In this document: positions 1-9,533 of the stretch, piece after piece
How positions within the stretch are numbered: the stretch's first letter is position 1
How the letters are laid out: every line of letters starts with the position of its first letter
From: G965267185 sp965267185
Lineage (GTDB): Bacteria > Pseudomonadota > Alphaproteobacteria > UBA6615
DNA: 64,000 nucleotides
Assembly: GCA_965267185.1 (NCBI GenBank)
Contig: OZ253937.1
Coordinates: 2,976,001 to 3,040,000 of the forward strand
Direction of reading: 5' to 3'
Made by a program: the position numbers and the translations under genes
The notes under the pieces: model-generated
Database searches by the model: none
What the model was told of the DNA's origin: nothing
What the model saw: only the letters and a program-made list of their open reading frames with translations

Positions 1-2
1 CC

Positions 3-662
3 GAACAAGCTGTCGAAAACCTGCGCCGTGAGAATATCGCGGGAGACAAGGTGGCACTGGTGGGCGATGTTATGTATGACGCGACGCTTTATTACGGTGC
101 ACGTGCCGAAGAGCGCAGCAAAGTCATGCAAACCCTTTCGCTGCGCCCGCAAGAATACGTGCTGGCAACAATTCACCGCGCCGAAAATACGGACAGCAGC
201 CAGAATCTGGGGGCAATCGTCGAAGCTCTCACCGCGCTGGCCTCCGATAAGCCGGTCATTATGCCGCTTCATCCGAGAACTCGATCGGCGCTCGAAAAAT
301 CGGGATTGCAAGATCGGCTGGCCACACAGGTATCCATGATAGAGCCGGTCGGCTATCTCGACATGCAAGTCCTGGAGCGCAACGCTTGCGTAATCGTGAC
401 AGATTCCGGCGGCGTTCAGAAGGAGGCCTTTTTCCACCGTGTTCCCTGCGTCACGGTACGCACCGAAACCGAATGGGTTGAGCTGCTGGAGGCGGGCTGG
501 AACCGCCTCGCGGCGCCGGATAGCAGCGCGGCAATTATTGAAGCTGTCGGCACGGCATTGGCCGGTGAGCAGAGGCAAGACACCGTCGATCTGTATGGTA
601 ACGGACAAGCCGCCGGCGCCATCGCTGCCTGCCTCGCAGCTAAACTTCCCGCGCCGCGGTGA
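3..662 (+). CDS. wecB: UDP-N-acetylglucosamine 2-epimerase, C-terminal part (5' end outside window)
   Basis: Partial gene: the reading frame is open from base 3 and ends at TGA 660-662, leaving 219 residues. It matches the C-terminal half of the non-hydrolysing UDP-GlcNAc 2-epimerase family, which makes UDP-ManNAc for surface polysaccharides. Visible family motifs are GDVMYD near residue 21, TIHRAENTD near 56 (UDP/substrate-binding His-Arg-Glu) and VTDSGGVQKEA near 133 (SGG contacts the nucleotide diphosphate). It lies 13 nt before a glycosyltransferase on the same strand and begins what remains of a polysaccharide locus. The family assignment is strong. The precise product (ManNAc or a variant sugar) cannot be told from this half. 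Confidence 0.9.
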   Translation, partial: EQAVENLRRENIAGDKVALVGDVMYDATLYYGARAEERSKVMQTLSLRPQEYVLATIHRAENTDSSQNLGAIVEALTALASDKPVIMPLHPRTRSALEKSGLQDRLATQVSMIEPVGYLDMQVLERNACVIVTDSGGVQKEAFFHRVPCVTVRTETEWVELLEAGWNRLAAPDSSAAIIEAVGTALAGEQRQDTVDLYGNGQAAGAIAACLAAKLPAPR

Positions 663-675
663 CTTATTCAGGGCG

Positions 676-1830
676 ATGGCGAATCCACGGTCCATGAAGA
701 TCTGCCAACTCTGTACCGTCGATTTTACGCTCTATCATTTTCTCCTCCCGCTGATGAAAGGATTGCGTGACGCCGGGCATGAAGTCGTCGGCGTTTGCGC
801 CGACGGGCCTTTGTTGGCGCCAGCGCGCGAGGAAGGGTTCCGAATCGAACCGGCACCGCTCGCCCGGTCGTTTAACCCGCTGCGGATGATCAAGGCAGTT
901 GCCGGGCTATATAAACTATTTAACCGCGAGAACTTCGACCTCGTCCATGTACATACACCAGCGGCGGCGTTCGCTGGGCGGCTGGCCGCACGGTTGGCCG
1001 GCGTACCCTGCATCGTCTACACGGCGCACGGGTTCTACTTTCACGAAAATATGCCGTGGCTCAAACGTTGGCCTGTGATCGCATTAGAGTGGCTCGCCGG
1101 GCGCTTCACCCACACCCTCTTCACACAGTCTGAGGAAGACGCGGCAACCGCGCGAAAGCTCAACCTATGCCGTACCGGCGATGTATTGGCGATCGGTAAC
1201 GGCAGCGACCCATCGCGCTTCCATCCCAGCGAAAGCGAAGACGACCGTAACCGGGTGCGCGCAGGCCTTGATGCGGCCAACGGGCGGCCGGTGGTCGTGA
1301 TGATCGGCCGTCTCGTTGCTGAGAAAGGCTATCCCGAGCTGATCGCCGCCATGCGTTCGCTCGACGCGCACCTCTGGATCATCGGCGAGCGGCTGCCCAG
1401 CGACCATGCAGCGCAGATTGAAGACCTCCTGAGCGAAATTGAAAAAGACCCGAACCTGAGCCGCAAAATCAAACTGCTGGGCTACCGCTCCGACGTTGCA
1501 GATCTGTTGCGGGCCGGCGATATATTCGTCCTGCCCTCGCATCGCGAAGGCATGCCGCGTTCAATCGTCGAAGCGATGTTGACCGGCCTGCCGGTCGTGG
1601 CCACAGATATTCGCGGCAGCCGTGAACTCGTCGTAGATGGGGAAACAGGCATAATCGTCGCTGTCGGCGCCGCTGGCGATCTATCGGCAGCGCTGCAGAA
1701 ACTCATCGAGGATCCCAACCTCCGCAGCCAATTGGGCGCTGCCGGGCTGACCCGAGCCCGACAACACTTCGACGAATCCAAGGTCGTCCAAACCCAAATA
1801 GAACATTTAGGTCTCGCACCGTCCGCCTAG
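676..1830 (+). CDS. Glycosyltransferase family 4
   Basis: A 384-residue GT4 (GT-B fold) glycosyltransferase, expected to transfer a sugar from a nucleotide donor to a lipid-linked glycan at the inner membrane's cytoplasmic face. The N-terminal acceptor domain begins KICQLCTVDFTLYHF and holds the HVHTPAAAFAGRLAA stretch. The C-terminal domain has IGRLVAEKGY near residue 212 and the E-x7-E motif in HREGMPRSIVEAM near 289-301. The ATG at 676 is chosen because it follows wecB by 13 nt. An in-frame ATG at 694 is also possible, and the longer upstream frame overlaps wecB and is unlikely. The gene ends just before a strong terminator, so it probably closes the wecB transcript. Confidence 0.9.
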   Translation: MANPRSMKICQLCTVDFTLYHFLLPLMKGLRDAGHEVVGVCADGPLLAPAREEGFRIEPAPLARSFNPLRMIKAVAGLYKLFNRENFDLVHVHTPAAAFAGRLAARLAGVPCIVYTAHGFYFHENMPWLKRWPVIALEWLAGRFTHTLFTQSEEDAATARKLNLCRTGDVLAIGNGSDPSRFHPSESEDDRNRVRAGLDAANGRPVVVMIGRLVAEKGYPELIAAMRSLDAHLWIIGERLPSDHAAQIEDLLSEIEKDPNLSRKIKLLGYRSDVADLLRAGDIFVLPSHREGMPRSIVEAMLTGLPVVATDIRGSRELVVDGETGIIVAVGAAGDLSAALQKLIEDPNLRSQLGAAGLTRARQHFDESKVVQTQIEHLGLAPSA

Positions 1831-1862
1831 CCTCACCGGTACTCCATCGCGATATTGTTTTG

Positions 1863-1892
1863 AGCCCCGCCCTTGCGGGGCTTTCTGTTTTT
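1863..1892 (+). terminator. Rho-independent terminator after the GT4 gene
   Basis: Perfect 8-bp GC-rich stem (AGCCCCGC / GCGGGGCT) with the 4-nt loop CCTT, followed by TTCTGTTTTT. It falls between the GT4 stop at 1830 and the ATG of the next gene at 1911, so the ligase gene probably needs its own promoter or read-through. Confidence 0.9.
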
Positions 1893-1910
1893 CGGCAGAA
1901 AGCTCGCGAC

Positions 1911-3134
1911 ATGAGCGTGAACTCAACGGCGCCCGATTTTGGCAACGTCTTCGTTGCAACCGCATTGGTGATCATGCCGCTCGCGGCCTTGGCGCCGTTA
2001 TCGATCGTTTGGGTCGGGGCAGTGCCGGCACTTTGGATTGTCGCGATCTATGTGCGTTGTCGCAGATATCCTTGGGAAGGCCGGTCCTGGATTGTGCCGG
2101 CGGCTTTGATCGGGCTCATCGCGTACGGCGCGCTGACCTTGCTCTGGTCGATTTCTCCCGACCGCACGCTGCACATCGCAATCAAACTCGTTCCTATCGT
2201 GCTTGGGGGATGGCTTTTCGTCGGCGCTGCGGCCCAACTGGATGAACGCGCGCGACGGCGAACGTCTACAGCGCTCCTTATCGGCGGCGCGATCGCCGTC
2301 GCGTTGATCGCGATTGAGATCGTTACGGATGGGCTGATCCAGGGGCTGCTCCGCGGCGAGGGCTTTAGCACGATGGGCGGCCTGTACCATTTGAATCGAA
2401 CAGCCAGCCAGTTGGCGATCATGATTTGGCCGTTGTGGTTGGTCTTGGATCGGCGATACGGACCAGTTGTGGCCGCATCGGGCGTGGTCGTCGCCACTAT
2501 CGCACTGTTCGGCCTCGATCCGGATACACCTCTCGTCACAGTGCTCGCCGGCGTCGCGTTCCTGGTTCTCGCCTATCTTGCGCCACGCCTGGCGCAGACC
2601 TTGTTGATCGCAGGAGTCCTTATCGTCGCCGTCGCGATACCCCTCTATCCGTTTTTGCTGCCAATCATCGATAGCACACTATCGTCTTGGAACATCACCG
2701 ACTTCACGCTCCGCCATCGCTTCGCCATATGGGACTTCGCCGCAACGCGCGCGATGGAGCAGCCAATTCTGGGCTGGGGACTGGGCTCATCACGGGTCGT
2801 TCCCGGCGCCGACGGCGTCGCTGAAAATTTGGGGCGTCAGGCAGAAGCGCTCCCGCTTCACCCCCACAACGCGCTCCTGCAGGTGTGGCTTGAATTGGGC
2901 CTCCCTGGAATTCTACTCGCCCTGGTGGCCTTAGTGACCATCCTCTCCAAGATCACCCGCTATATCAGCGGCCGCAAGGAACTGGCGACCGTGCTGACAG
3001 TCACATTCTCTGCGACGTTGATCGCCGAACTAAGCTATGGAATCTGGCAATCCTGGTGGCTGGGCTTCTTGTGGCTTCTCGCCGCACTAACGATCGCCAT
3101 TACCGGCAGCGGCGCGCGCCCGGAGCCGACGTGA
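1911..3134 (+). CDS. O-antigen ligase / polymerase-like membrane protein
   Basis: A 407-residue polytopic membrane protein with about ten to twelve hydrophobic segments. It resembles the O-antigen ligase/Wzy family (PF04932), which joins lipid-linked glycans or transfers them to lipid A on the periplasmic side. The large periplasmic region near residues 288-330 has GWGLGSSR followed by HPHNALLQVWLELG, the H-x-H-N motif typical of WaaL/ExoQ-like proteins. ATG 1911 is preferred over the TTG at 1860, because that codon precedes the terminator hairpin. The context between glycosyltransferase and WecA-like genes supports surface polysaccharide assembly. Ligase and polymerase cannot be told apart by sequence. 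Confidence 0.82.
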   Translation: MSVNSTAPDFGNVFVATALVIMPLAALAPLSIVWVGAVPALWIVAIYVRCRRYPWEGRSWIVPAALIGLIAYGALTLLWSISPDRTLHIAIKLVPIVLGGWLFVGAAAQLDERARRRTSTALLIGGAIAVALIAIEIVTDGLIQGLLRGEGFSTMGGLYHLNRTASQLAIMIWPLWLVLDRRYGPVVAASGVVVATIALFGLDPDTPLVTVLAGVAFLVLAYLAPRLAQTLLIAGVLIVAVAIPLYPFLLPIIDSTLSSWNITDFTLRHRFAIWDFAATRAMEQPILGWGLGSSRVVPGADGVAENLGRQAEALPLHPHNALLQVWLELGLPGILLALVALVTILSKITRYISGRKELATVLTVTFSATLIAELSYGIWQSWWLGFLWLLAALTIAITGSGARPEPT

Positions 3135-3181
3135 TAAGTTGACCTGACGCACCGACCACTCGCTTGCGAGCCACAAGCCCC

Positions 3182-4219
3182 ATGGCCAACATCTATGTTC
3201 TCATCCTCGCCCTCCTGGCGGGCGTCTTAAGTTGGCTCCTCGTTGGGCGTGTTCGAACGGCTTTGCTACGTCACCAACTTCTCGATCACCCCAACGAACG
3301 TAGTTCGCACAGCCAAGCCACCCCACGCGGCGCCGGACTGGGCCTCATCATCGTGATCCTTCCCGCTTGGTTGGTACTGACTTTTTTATTCCCCCCGCAG
3401 GGTGAGGCCGGCGAAGTGGGGCGCTGGCTCGTTCCGGCGGGTGCCCTGCTACTGGCGACTGTGTCGTTCATCGACGATTTGCGCAGTCTCTCCCAGTGGT
3501 TCCGCCTGCTCATTCAGGCGGTCGTGATTTTCGTCGCTGTTCAACTTCTGTCCGGCCCGGTTTTCCAAGGCATATTGCCCACCGCTCTAGATACGGTCCT
3601 GGCTGCCATCGTCTGGTTGTGGTTCGTAAATTTGTTCAATTTCATGGATGGCATCGATGGGATCGCTGGCGTCGAAGCAATCGGCATTGGTATCGGCATA
3701 TATGCCATCGGCATAGTGTTGATGCCGGCGGGAGCAAACTACGGCCAGGGTTTAACGATCGCTGCCGCGATGGCTGGTTTTCTGATCTGGAACTGGCATC
3801 CCGCCCGTATTTTCCTCGGCGATGTCGGCAGTATCCCGCTCGGATTTCTCCTGGGCTGGCTGTTGCTCGATCTGGCCGCCAGCGGCCTCTGGCAAGCCGC
3901 TCTGATACTGCCGCTATACTATCTGGCTGATGCGTCCTTGACGCTGCTACGTCGCTTGTTGCGCGGCGCCGCAATCTGGCAAGCCCACCGCGAGCATTGC
4001 TATCAAATCGCCGTTCAGCGGGGGCGTAGTCATTCGACGGTGGCAGGTGCGATCGCCATCGCCAACATCGTGCTGGTGGGATTAGCCATTGTCGCCGCGT
4101 TGCCATCGGTATCGCCGATTATCCCTTGGCTAATGCTGGTCGCGGCGGCAGTAGTAGTGGTGCTCCTGATGGTGTGGATGGTATATGGCGGGCAGAGTTC
4201 GGCAGCCGAGACGTCCTAG
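3182..4219 (+). CDS. WecA/WbpL-like undecaprenyl-phosphate sugar-1-phosphate transferase
   Basis: A 345-residue integral membrane protein of the MraY/WecA/WbpL family (PF00953). Such enzymes start glycan synthesis by putting a sugar-1-phosphate on undecaprenyl phosphate. Family marks are DHPNERSSHSQATPRGAGL near residues 35-53, FIDDLRS near 97 (the Asp pair), NLFNFMDGIDG near 151-161, and FLGDVGS near 211. A C-terminal HREHCYQ lies in the cytoplasmic loop that helps sugar recognition. ATG 3182 gives a normal N-terminal transmembrane helix. The TTG at 3164 only adds six residues. Followed 51 nt later by the dehydratase/epimerase, a common pairing in O-antigen loci (as in wbpL-wbpM). Confidence 0.9.
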   Translation: MANIYVLILALLAGVLSWLLVGRVRTALLRHQLLDHPNERSSHSQATPRGAGLGLIIVILPAWLVLTFLFPPQGEAGEVGRWLVPAGALLLATVSFIDDLRSLSQWFRLLIQAVVIFVAVQLLSGPVFQGILPTALDTVLAAIVWLWFVNLFNFMDGIDGIAGVEAIGIGIGIYAIGIVLMPAGANYGQGLTIAAAMAGFLIWNWHPARIFLGDVGSIPLGFLLGWLLLDLAASGLWQAALILPLYYLADASLTLLRRLLRGAAIWQAHREHCYQIAVQRGRSHSTVAGAIAIANIVLVGLAIVAALPSVSPIIPWLMLVAAAVVVVLLMVWMVYGGQSSAAETS

Positions 4220-4270
4220 CTGGCCGGCTTGGCTCTGATGTAGGTCACGACTTGGGGAAGCAGGCGGGGT

Positions 4271-6187
4271 ATGCGCCGAATCAGCCGCGCTAAAATCGTT
4301 TTCGCGCATGACATTTTCATGGCGGCAGTATCGTTTGCGCTAACGCTGATGCTGCGCATGGGAGAGGCAATCTACACCCTCCCGCTCGATTTCATTATCC
4401 AAGGTACGGTCGTGTTCACGATCATCGCCTCCACCGCCTTCTGGTATATGGGTCTCTACCGCGGCATCTGGCGCTATGCCTCAATGAACGACGTGATCCA
4501 GATCACCAAAGCGGTCACGGTTGCGGTGCTGATTTTTCTGCCCGTGATGTTTTTGTGGACGCGCGCCGAATTCCTGCCGCGATCTTTTCCAATTATCAAC
4601 TGGTTCGTCCTTATCGCGCTGCTCGGCGGCCCACGCTTCGTATTTCGACTGCTCAAGGACCGGCGGTTCGAGTTCACCATCGAACCAACCGGCAAAGCTG
4701 GCATACCGGTGCTGCTGGTCGGCGCTGGTGATGCCGCCGAGACGTTCATCCGTGAGATGGCCCGGCAGCGCAGCACGTCTTACCTGATTGCCGGAATACT
4801 CGACGAAAAAGGCAAACGCGTTGGCCGTCACATCCACAATGTGCCGATACTCGGCACGCCGGAGAGCTTGCCGGCGGTGTTGCGGCGGCTCTCGCTACGG
4901 GGCGTCCATCCGCAGCGTTTGATCGCCACTAAGCAGGAGTTGAACCCCGATCTCGTGCGCCGCCTGCTCGATATCGCCGAGGCGAACGGCATGACATTGT
5001 CGCGGCTGCCGCGTTTAACGGAATTCCATAGCGGCGCCGCCGAGCGCTTCGACGTCCGTCCCGTCGATGTGGAAGACCTGCTGGGGCGCCCCCAGGCGGT
5101 GCTCGACCGGCCGGCGATGCAGCAATTGATTGCGGGCAAACGTGTCCTCATCACCGGCGCCGGCGGCACCATTGGCGGCGAGCTGACCCGCCAGGTCGCC
5201 GACCTGGGACCCGCCAACCTCGTGATGGTCGACAACGGTGAGTACAATCTGTACGCGATCGACCTTGAGATAGGGCAGCGAAATCCTGACCAACCGCGCG
5301 CCATGCGGTTGGCCGACGTGCGCGATCATCCGCAGATGGCGGCTATTTTCGCCGAATACCGCCCCGAACTGGTGTTTCATGCAGCAGCGCTGAAGCACGT
5401 GCCGATCGTCGAGAACCATCCCGACGAAGGTGTACTCACCAACGTTGCGGGCTCGCGTACCGTCGCCGACCTGTGCCTGTCTCATTCGGTTGACGCGATG
5501 GTGCTGATTTCAACCGACAAGGCGGTCAATCCAACCAGCGTCATGGGGGCGACGAAACGAGTCGCCGAAAGTTATTGCCAGGCGCTCGACCGCCAGCAAG
5601 CCGAACAAGATACGGCCCACCGCAGCCGCTTTATCACGGTCCGCTTCGGCAACGTGCTGGGGTCGACCGGATCGGTCGTGCCGCTGTTCGAAAAACAACT
5701 CGCAATGGGCGGTCCTTTGACCGTCACTGACCCTGACGTCACTCGCTATTTCATGACAACGCGCGAGGCCGTCGAACTCGTCCTTCAGGCCTCGGCCATG
5801 GGGGTTGATGATAGCGAAGTTACCGGTGGCATTTTCGTGCTCGATATGGGCGACCCGGTTCGCATCGTCGATTTGGCCGAGCAAATGATCCGCCTCTCCG
5901 GCAAGCGGCCTTATAAGGATATCGATATCGTCTTTATCGGCCTGCGTCCCGGCGAGAAACTCTTTGAGGAATTGTTCCATGATACCGAGGCGACGGCACC
6001 CACATCGAATGCAGCAATTCGCCTCGCAACCCCCCGCACAGCCGACCGCAATGCCTTGGCCCAAGCAATCGATGAGTTGATCGGCGCGGCGCTGATCGAC
6101 GACGAAGCGCGCTGCCGAGCAACATTGCAGGGGCTCGTTCCGGAATACGCCACCGGCAAACCAGCCGAAATTGTGGCCGCGAAATAA
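4271..6187 (+). CDS. Membrane-anchored nucleotide-sugar dehydratase/epimerase (CapD/WbpM/FlaA1 family)
   Basis: A 638-residue protein of the long WbpM/CapD class, likely a UDP-GlcNAc (or related) 4,6-dehydratase feeding the polysaccharide pathway. Four hydrophobic segments fill the first ~130 residues, then a CoA-binding-like Rossmann domain (VLLVGAGDAAETF near 150). The catalytic SDR domain begins with the NAD-binding GAGGTIGGEL near 296. The active site reads STDKAVNPTSVMGATKR near 413-430, with Met replacing the usual SDR Tyr in the YxxxK motif. That replacement is characteristic of this family. ATG 4271 follows a GGCGGGG stretch. The gene ends the polysaccharide group, and the next gene is purine biosynthesis. 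Confidence 0.93.
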   Translation: MRRISRAKIVFAHDIFMAAVSFALTLMLRMGEAIYTLPLDFIIQGTVVFTIIASTAFWYMGLYRGIWRYASMNDVIQITKAVTVAVLIFLPVMFLWTRAEFLPRSFPIINWFVLIALLGGPRFVFRLLKDRRFEFTIEPTGKAGIPVLLVGAGDAAETFIREMARQRSTSYLIAGILDEKGKRVGRHIHNVPILGTPESLPAVLRRLSLRGVHPQRLIATKQELNPDLVRRLLDIAEANGMTLSRLPRLTEFHSGAAERFDVRPVDVEDLLGRPQAVLDRPAMQQLIAGKRVLITGAGGTIGGELTRQVADLGPANLVMVDNGEYNLYAIDLEIGQRNPDQPRAMRLADVRDHPQMAAIFAEYRPELVFHAAALKHVPIVENHPDEGVLTNVAGSRTVADLCLSHSVDAMVLISTDKAVNPTSVMGATKRVAESYCQALDRQQAEQDTAHRSRFITVRFGNVLGSTGSVVPLFEKQLAMGGPLTVTDPDVTRYFMTTREAVELVLQASAMGVDDSEVTGGIFVLDMGDPVRIVDLAEQMIRLSGKRPYKDIDIVFIGLRPGEKLFEELFHDTEATAPTSNAAIRLATPRTADRNALAQAIDELIGAALIDDEARCRATLQGLVPEYATGKPAEIVAAK

Positions 6188-6244
6188 GCAAGCCAGCGGC
6201 CCGCGTTTGGCAATGACCCTATCCCACAGAAAGTAATAAGCACC

Positions 6245-7831
6245 GTGCCAAGAACGACCGAAACGCCCATTAAACGCGCGTTGATCTCCGTGTCCGATAA
6301 ATCCGGCCTCGTCCAGCTCGGCCAGGCGTTAGAGCGGCATAATATCGAGATACTGTCGACCGGGGGCTCTGCGCAGGCGCTCCGTGATGCCGGTGTTTCG
6401 GTAACCGATGTGGCCGAACATACCGGGTTTCCCGAGATCATGGGCGGTCGCGTCAAAACGCTGCACCCGAAAATCCATGGCGGCATCCTGTCGCGCCGCG
6501 GACACGACGGCGACGAAGCCGCCATGGCGGCCCACGAGATCGGCGCGATCGACTTGGTTGTCATTAATCTCTACCCGTTCGAACAAACGGTCGCCGCCAA
6601 TCAGGACTACGATACCTGCGTCGAAAATATCGACATCGGTGGGCCGGCGATGATCCGGGCGGCGGCTAAAAACCACGCTGCAGTTACCATCGTCACCGAC
6701 CCCAGCGACTATGGCGACGTGATTTCATCGATCGAGACGAACGGGGGCGCGACCACCCCGGAGTACCGGGCGCGCCTGGCAGCCAAGGCTTTCGCCCGCA
6801 CTGCAGCCTATGATGGCGCCATCACAACTTGGCTCAGCGGCGAACTTGGCGGCGAGTTGCCGGAAGGCTACGCGACCGGCGGCGCACGCAAACAGACACT
6901 ACGCTATGGCGAGAACCCCCATCAGCGCGCGGCGTTATATATCGGCGGGTCCGCCAGACCAGGCGTGGCCACGGCGGAGCAAATTCAGGGCAAAGAGCTG
7001 AGCTACAACAATCTGGGCGACGCCGACGCTGCGTTCGAACTAATCGCCGAGTTCAGCGAACCGGCTATCGCCGTCATAAAGCATGCGAACCCTTGCGGTG
7101 TTGCAACGAATATCGACCTCGTCGCCGCCTACCGGTCGGCGGTCGCTTGCGATCCGGTAAGCGCTTTCGGCGGCATCGTCGCCTCGAACCGGACGCTCGA
7201 CGGGGCGGCAGCGGAAGCCATCACCGAAATTTTCACCGAAGTTGTGATCGCACCCGATGCCGACGCCGACGCCCGCGCGGTATTTGCCAGCAAACAGAAC
7301 TTACGCCTGTTGCTGACGGGTGCCATGCCCGATCCCGGCGCCGCAGGGCTGATCGCCAAACCCATTGCCGGCGGTGTTTTGGTGCAAGACCGCGATGCCG
7401 GACGGATCAGCGCCGACGACCTCAAAATCGTTACCAAGCGGCAACCGAGCGATGCAGAGTTGGCCGATCTGCTGTTCGCATTCACCATCTGCAAGCACGT
7501 CAAGTCAAATGCGATTGTCTACGCCCGCGATGGCGCGACCGTGGGGGTCGGCGCCGGCCAGATGAGCCGGGTCGATTCCGCGCGTATCGCCGCCTGGAAA
7601 GCCATCGCCGCGGCGGAGGCCGCTGGCGATGACGAACCGAAAACGAAGGGGTCGGCCGTCGCGTCCGATGCCTTCTTCCCCTTTCCCGACGGCTTGCTCG
7701 CAACCGTGGAAGCCGGCGCCACGTCGGTCATTCAACCCGGCGGTTCCGTGCGCGACGATGACGTCATCGCCGCCGCCGACGGTGCCGGCATCGCCATGGT
7801 GTTCACCGGCATGCGACATTTCCGGCACTAA
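6245..7831 (+). CDS. purH: Bifunctional AICAR transformylase / IMP cyclohydrolase
   Basis: A 528-residue PurH that carries out the last two steps of IMP synthesis: formylation of AICAR with 10-formyl-THF, then ring closure. The N-terminal cyclohydrolase domain has STGGSAQALRDAG and GRVKTLHPKIHGGIL (residues ~38-85). The C-terminal transformylase domain has KHANPCGVA near 278-286, including the catalytic Lys-His pair, and SDAFFPFPDG near the end. The start is a GTG at 6245, giving the usual N-terminus running into KRALISVSDKSGL. Length is typical for the family. It is a housekeeping gene with no operon partner apart from the small YbjQ gene 18 nt downstream. Confidence 0.97.
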   Translation: MPRTTETPIKRALISVSDKSGLVQLGQALERHNIEILSTGGSAQALRDAGVSVTDVAEHTGFPEIMGGRVKTLHPKIHGGILSRRGHDGDEAAMAAHEIGAIDLVVINLYPFEQTVAANQDYDTCVENIDIGGPAMIRAAAKNHAAVTIVTDPSDYGDVISSIETNGGATTPEYRARLAAKAFARTAAYDGAITTWLSGELGGELPEGYATGGARKQTLRYGENPHQRAALYIGGSARPGVATAEQIQGKELSYNNLGDADAAFELIAEFSEPAIAVIKHANPCGVATNIDLVAAYRSAVACDPVSAFGGIVASNRTLDGAAAEAITEIFTEVVIAPDADADARAVFASKQNLRLLLTGAMPDPGAAGLIAKPIAGGVLVQDRDAGRISADDLKIVTKRQPSDAELADLLFAFTICKHVKSNAIVYARDGATVGVGAGQMSRVDSARIAAWKAIAAAEAAGDDEPKTKGSAVASDAFFPFPDGLLATVEAGATSVIQPGGSVRDDDVIAAADGAGIAMVFTGMRHFRH

Positions 7832-7849
7832 ACCGAGAGGTTCCAACCC

Positions 7850-8170
7850 ATGATCATCACCACAACTACGAGTATCGAGGACCGGAAGATCACCGAATAT
7901 CTCGGCGTCTGTTCGGGTGAGGCGGTCGTTGGGGCCAATATCTTCCGCGACCTGTTTGCATCGGTCCGCGATGTCGTCGGCGGCCGTTCGGGTAGCTATG
8001 AGAAGGTGCTGGCAGACGCGCGGCGGATGGCGCTCGAACACCTCGAGGGCCAAGCTGCCGAACTAGGCGCGGACGCCATCGTCGGCGTCGATCTCGACTA
8101 TGAAGTGCTGGGCGACAAGGGTTCGATGTTGATGGTTGTCGCCGCCGGAACGGCAGTCCGTCTTGGTTAG
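7850..8170 (+). CDS. YbjQ/UPF0145-family protein
   Basis: A 106-residue protein of the YbjQ family (PF01906, once named heavy-metal-binding). Its start (MIITTTTSIEDRKITEYLGVCSGEAV), its centre with GGRSGSYEKVL and its end with AxxLGADAIVGVDLDYE all fit the family. These form small oligomeric rings, and no biochemical role is firmly set. ATG 7850 follows a good GAGAGG site at 7833-7838. It lies 18 nt after purH and is probably co-transcribed. Its stop overlaps the stop of the convergent MFS gene by 4 nt. Confidence 0.9.
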   Translation: MIITTTTSIEDRKITEYLGVCSGEAVVGANIFRDLFASVRDVVGGRSGSYEKVLADARRMALEHLEGQAAELGADAIVGVDLDYEVLGDKGSMLMVVAAGTAVRLG

Positions 8171-9498
8171 GAGCTGAATTTCTCGGGCTGGCTCGGCTCG
8201 CGGACGGCAAGCATAAGCAGCCCACCGACAACGAGAAACGGGATGACGGTTGCGAGCGCTATCCGCTGACTGTCATAGGCAAGGGCGACAGCACCGACCA
8301 GCCACGGCCCAACAAATGCGGTGACCTTGCCAGACAGCGCAAACAAGCCGAACATCTCGCTTTCCATACCCACCGGCGTCATCCGCGCCATCATTGAACG
8401 GCTCGCCGACTGCACGGGCCCGAAGAAGATTCCCAGCGCCGAGCCCAAGATCCAAAACCACAGCTTCGTTTCGACCAGAAGCAGCGGCACGCCAATGATC
8501 ACGATGGCGGCGAGACCGATCAATATGGTCGGCTTCGCGCCAATCCAATCGTCGATCCAGCCAAAGGCAAAGGCACCGGCACCGGCAGTCGCGTTCAGGA
8601 CCAGGCCGAACATAAGAACCTCTTTAACGCTCATGCCAAACGTTCCAGCAGCGTAAATGCCGCCGAACGCAAACAGCGTGTTGATGCCGTCAGTGAAGAT
8701 CATCCGAGCGAGCAGAAAGCGGCCAAGCTGGGGGTGTTGAGGCAAGTTTTTGAGAGTAGCAATGAGCACCTTGATGCCGGTGCGGATAGCAGGCCCCGTG
8801 GATAAACCACGGCCCGGCGGATCAGGTGTCCAGAGAAGCAAAGGCAAACAAAACAGTACTAGCCAAAGAGCGACCACAGGCCCGGATATTCGGATGTGTT
8901 CGGCTGCGCCGCCCTTGGAGTTATCGAGACCAAACGGCGGCGTTTCGTTCAATACGAACACAAAAAGCACCAGCACGATGCCGCCGAGCCCGCCGAAATA
9001 ACCCATGCCCCACGCCCAGCCGGACACTCGGCCGAAATAGTCTCGTGGCACAAGGGTCGGGAGTAAAGCATTGTAGAACACCATGCCGATTTCAAAGGCG
9101 ACGACAGTGATGCCCACCAGCCAAAGCAGCCGACTGGCGTCTTCGGGGTCCGGGTGGACGAACCACAACAGGGTCGACCCGACAGCCAACACAGTCGTAA
9201 AAAAAACTAACCATGGCTTACGATACCGGCCTTGATCGGCGATCGCGCCGAGCACTGGGCTGGAAAAAGCGATAACCAAGGCCGCTATCCCGGTCATAAA
9301 TGCCCACTGCGATGTCGCGTCTGCTGTATTTACCGCTCCCGTGTTTGAATCAACTGCCACCAAGTTTATGAAGTAAGCAGGGAATACAAACGTCAGAACG
9401 ATCGCGGGAAACGGCGAGTTCGCCCAATCATACAAACACCATGAAAATACGGGGCGCCGTTCGAAAGCGCGGGCCGGGGCCTGTGAAGAAACCGTCAT
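8167..9498 (-). CDS. MFS transporter, UMF1/Atg22-like family
   Basis: A 443-residue membrane protein with about twelve hydrophobic spans. The opening (RRPVFSWCLYDWANSPFPAIVLTFVFPAYF) is the signature of the UMF1/Atg22-like MFS family (PF11700), common in Alphaproteobacteria with substrate undefined. The GxxSDRxGRRK-like loop appears as ADQGRYRKPWL near residue 87. The start codon is the ATG whose complement is at 9496-9498. It is convergent with and overlaps the YbjQ gene by 4 nt. The EamA transporter gene upstream is on the same strand 35 nt away, so the two may share a transcript. Confidence 0.88.
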   Translation of the reverse strand: MTVSSQAPARAFERRPVFSWCLYDWANSPFPAIVLTFVFPAYFINLVAVDSNTGAVNTADATSQWAFMTGIAALVIAFSSPVLGAIADQGRYRKPWLVFFTTVLAVGSTLLWFVHPDPEDASRLLWLVGITVVAFEIGMVFYNALLPTLVPRDYFGRVSGWAWGMGYFGGLGGIVLVLFVFVLNETPPFGLDNSKGGAAEHIRISGPVVALWLVLFCLPLLLWTPDPPGRGLSTGPAIRTGIKVLIATLKNLPQHPQLGRFLLARMIFTDGINTLFAFGGIYAAGTFGMSVKEVLMFGLVLNATAGAGAFAFGWIDDWIGAKPTILIGLAAIVIIGVPLLLVETKLWFWILGSALGIFFGPVQSASRSMMARMTPVGMESEMFGLFALSGKVTAFVGPWLVGAVALAYDSQRIALATVIPFLVVGGLLMLAVREPSQPEKFSS

Positions 9499-9533
9499 AG
9501 TGCTAACCTAGAGCAGTGCGCCGCCACATTGAA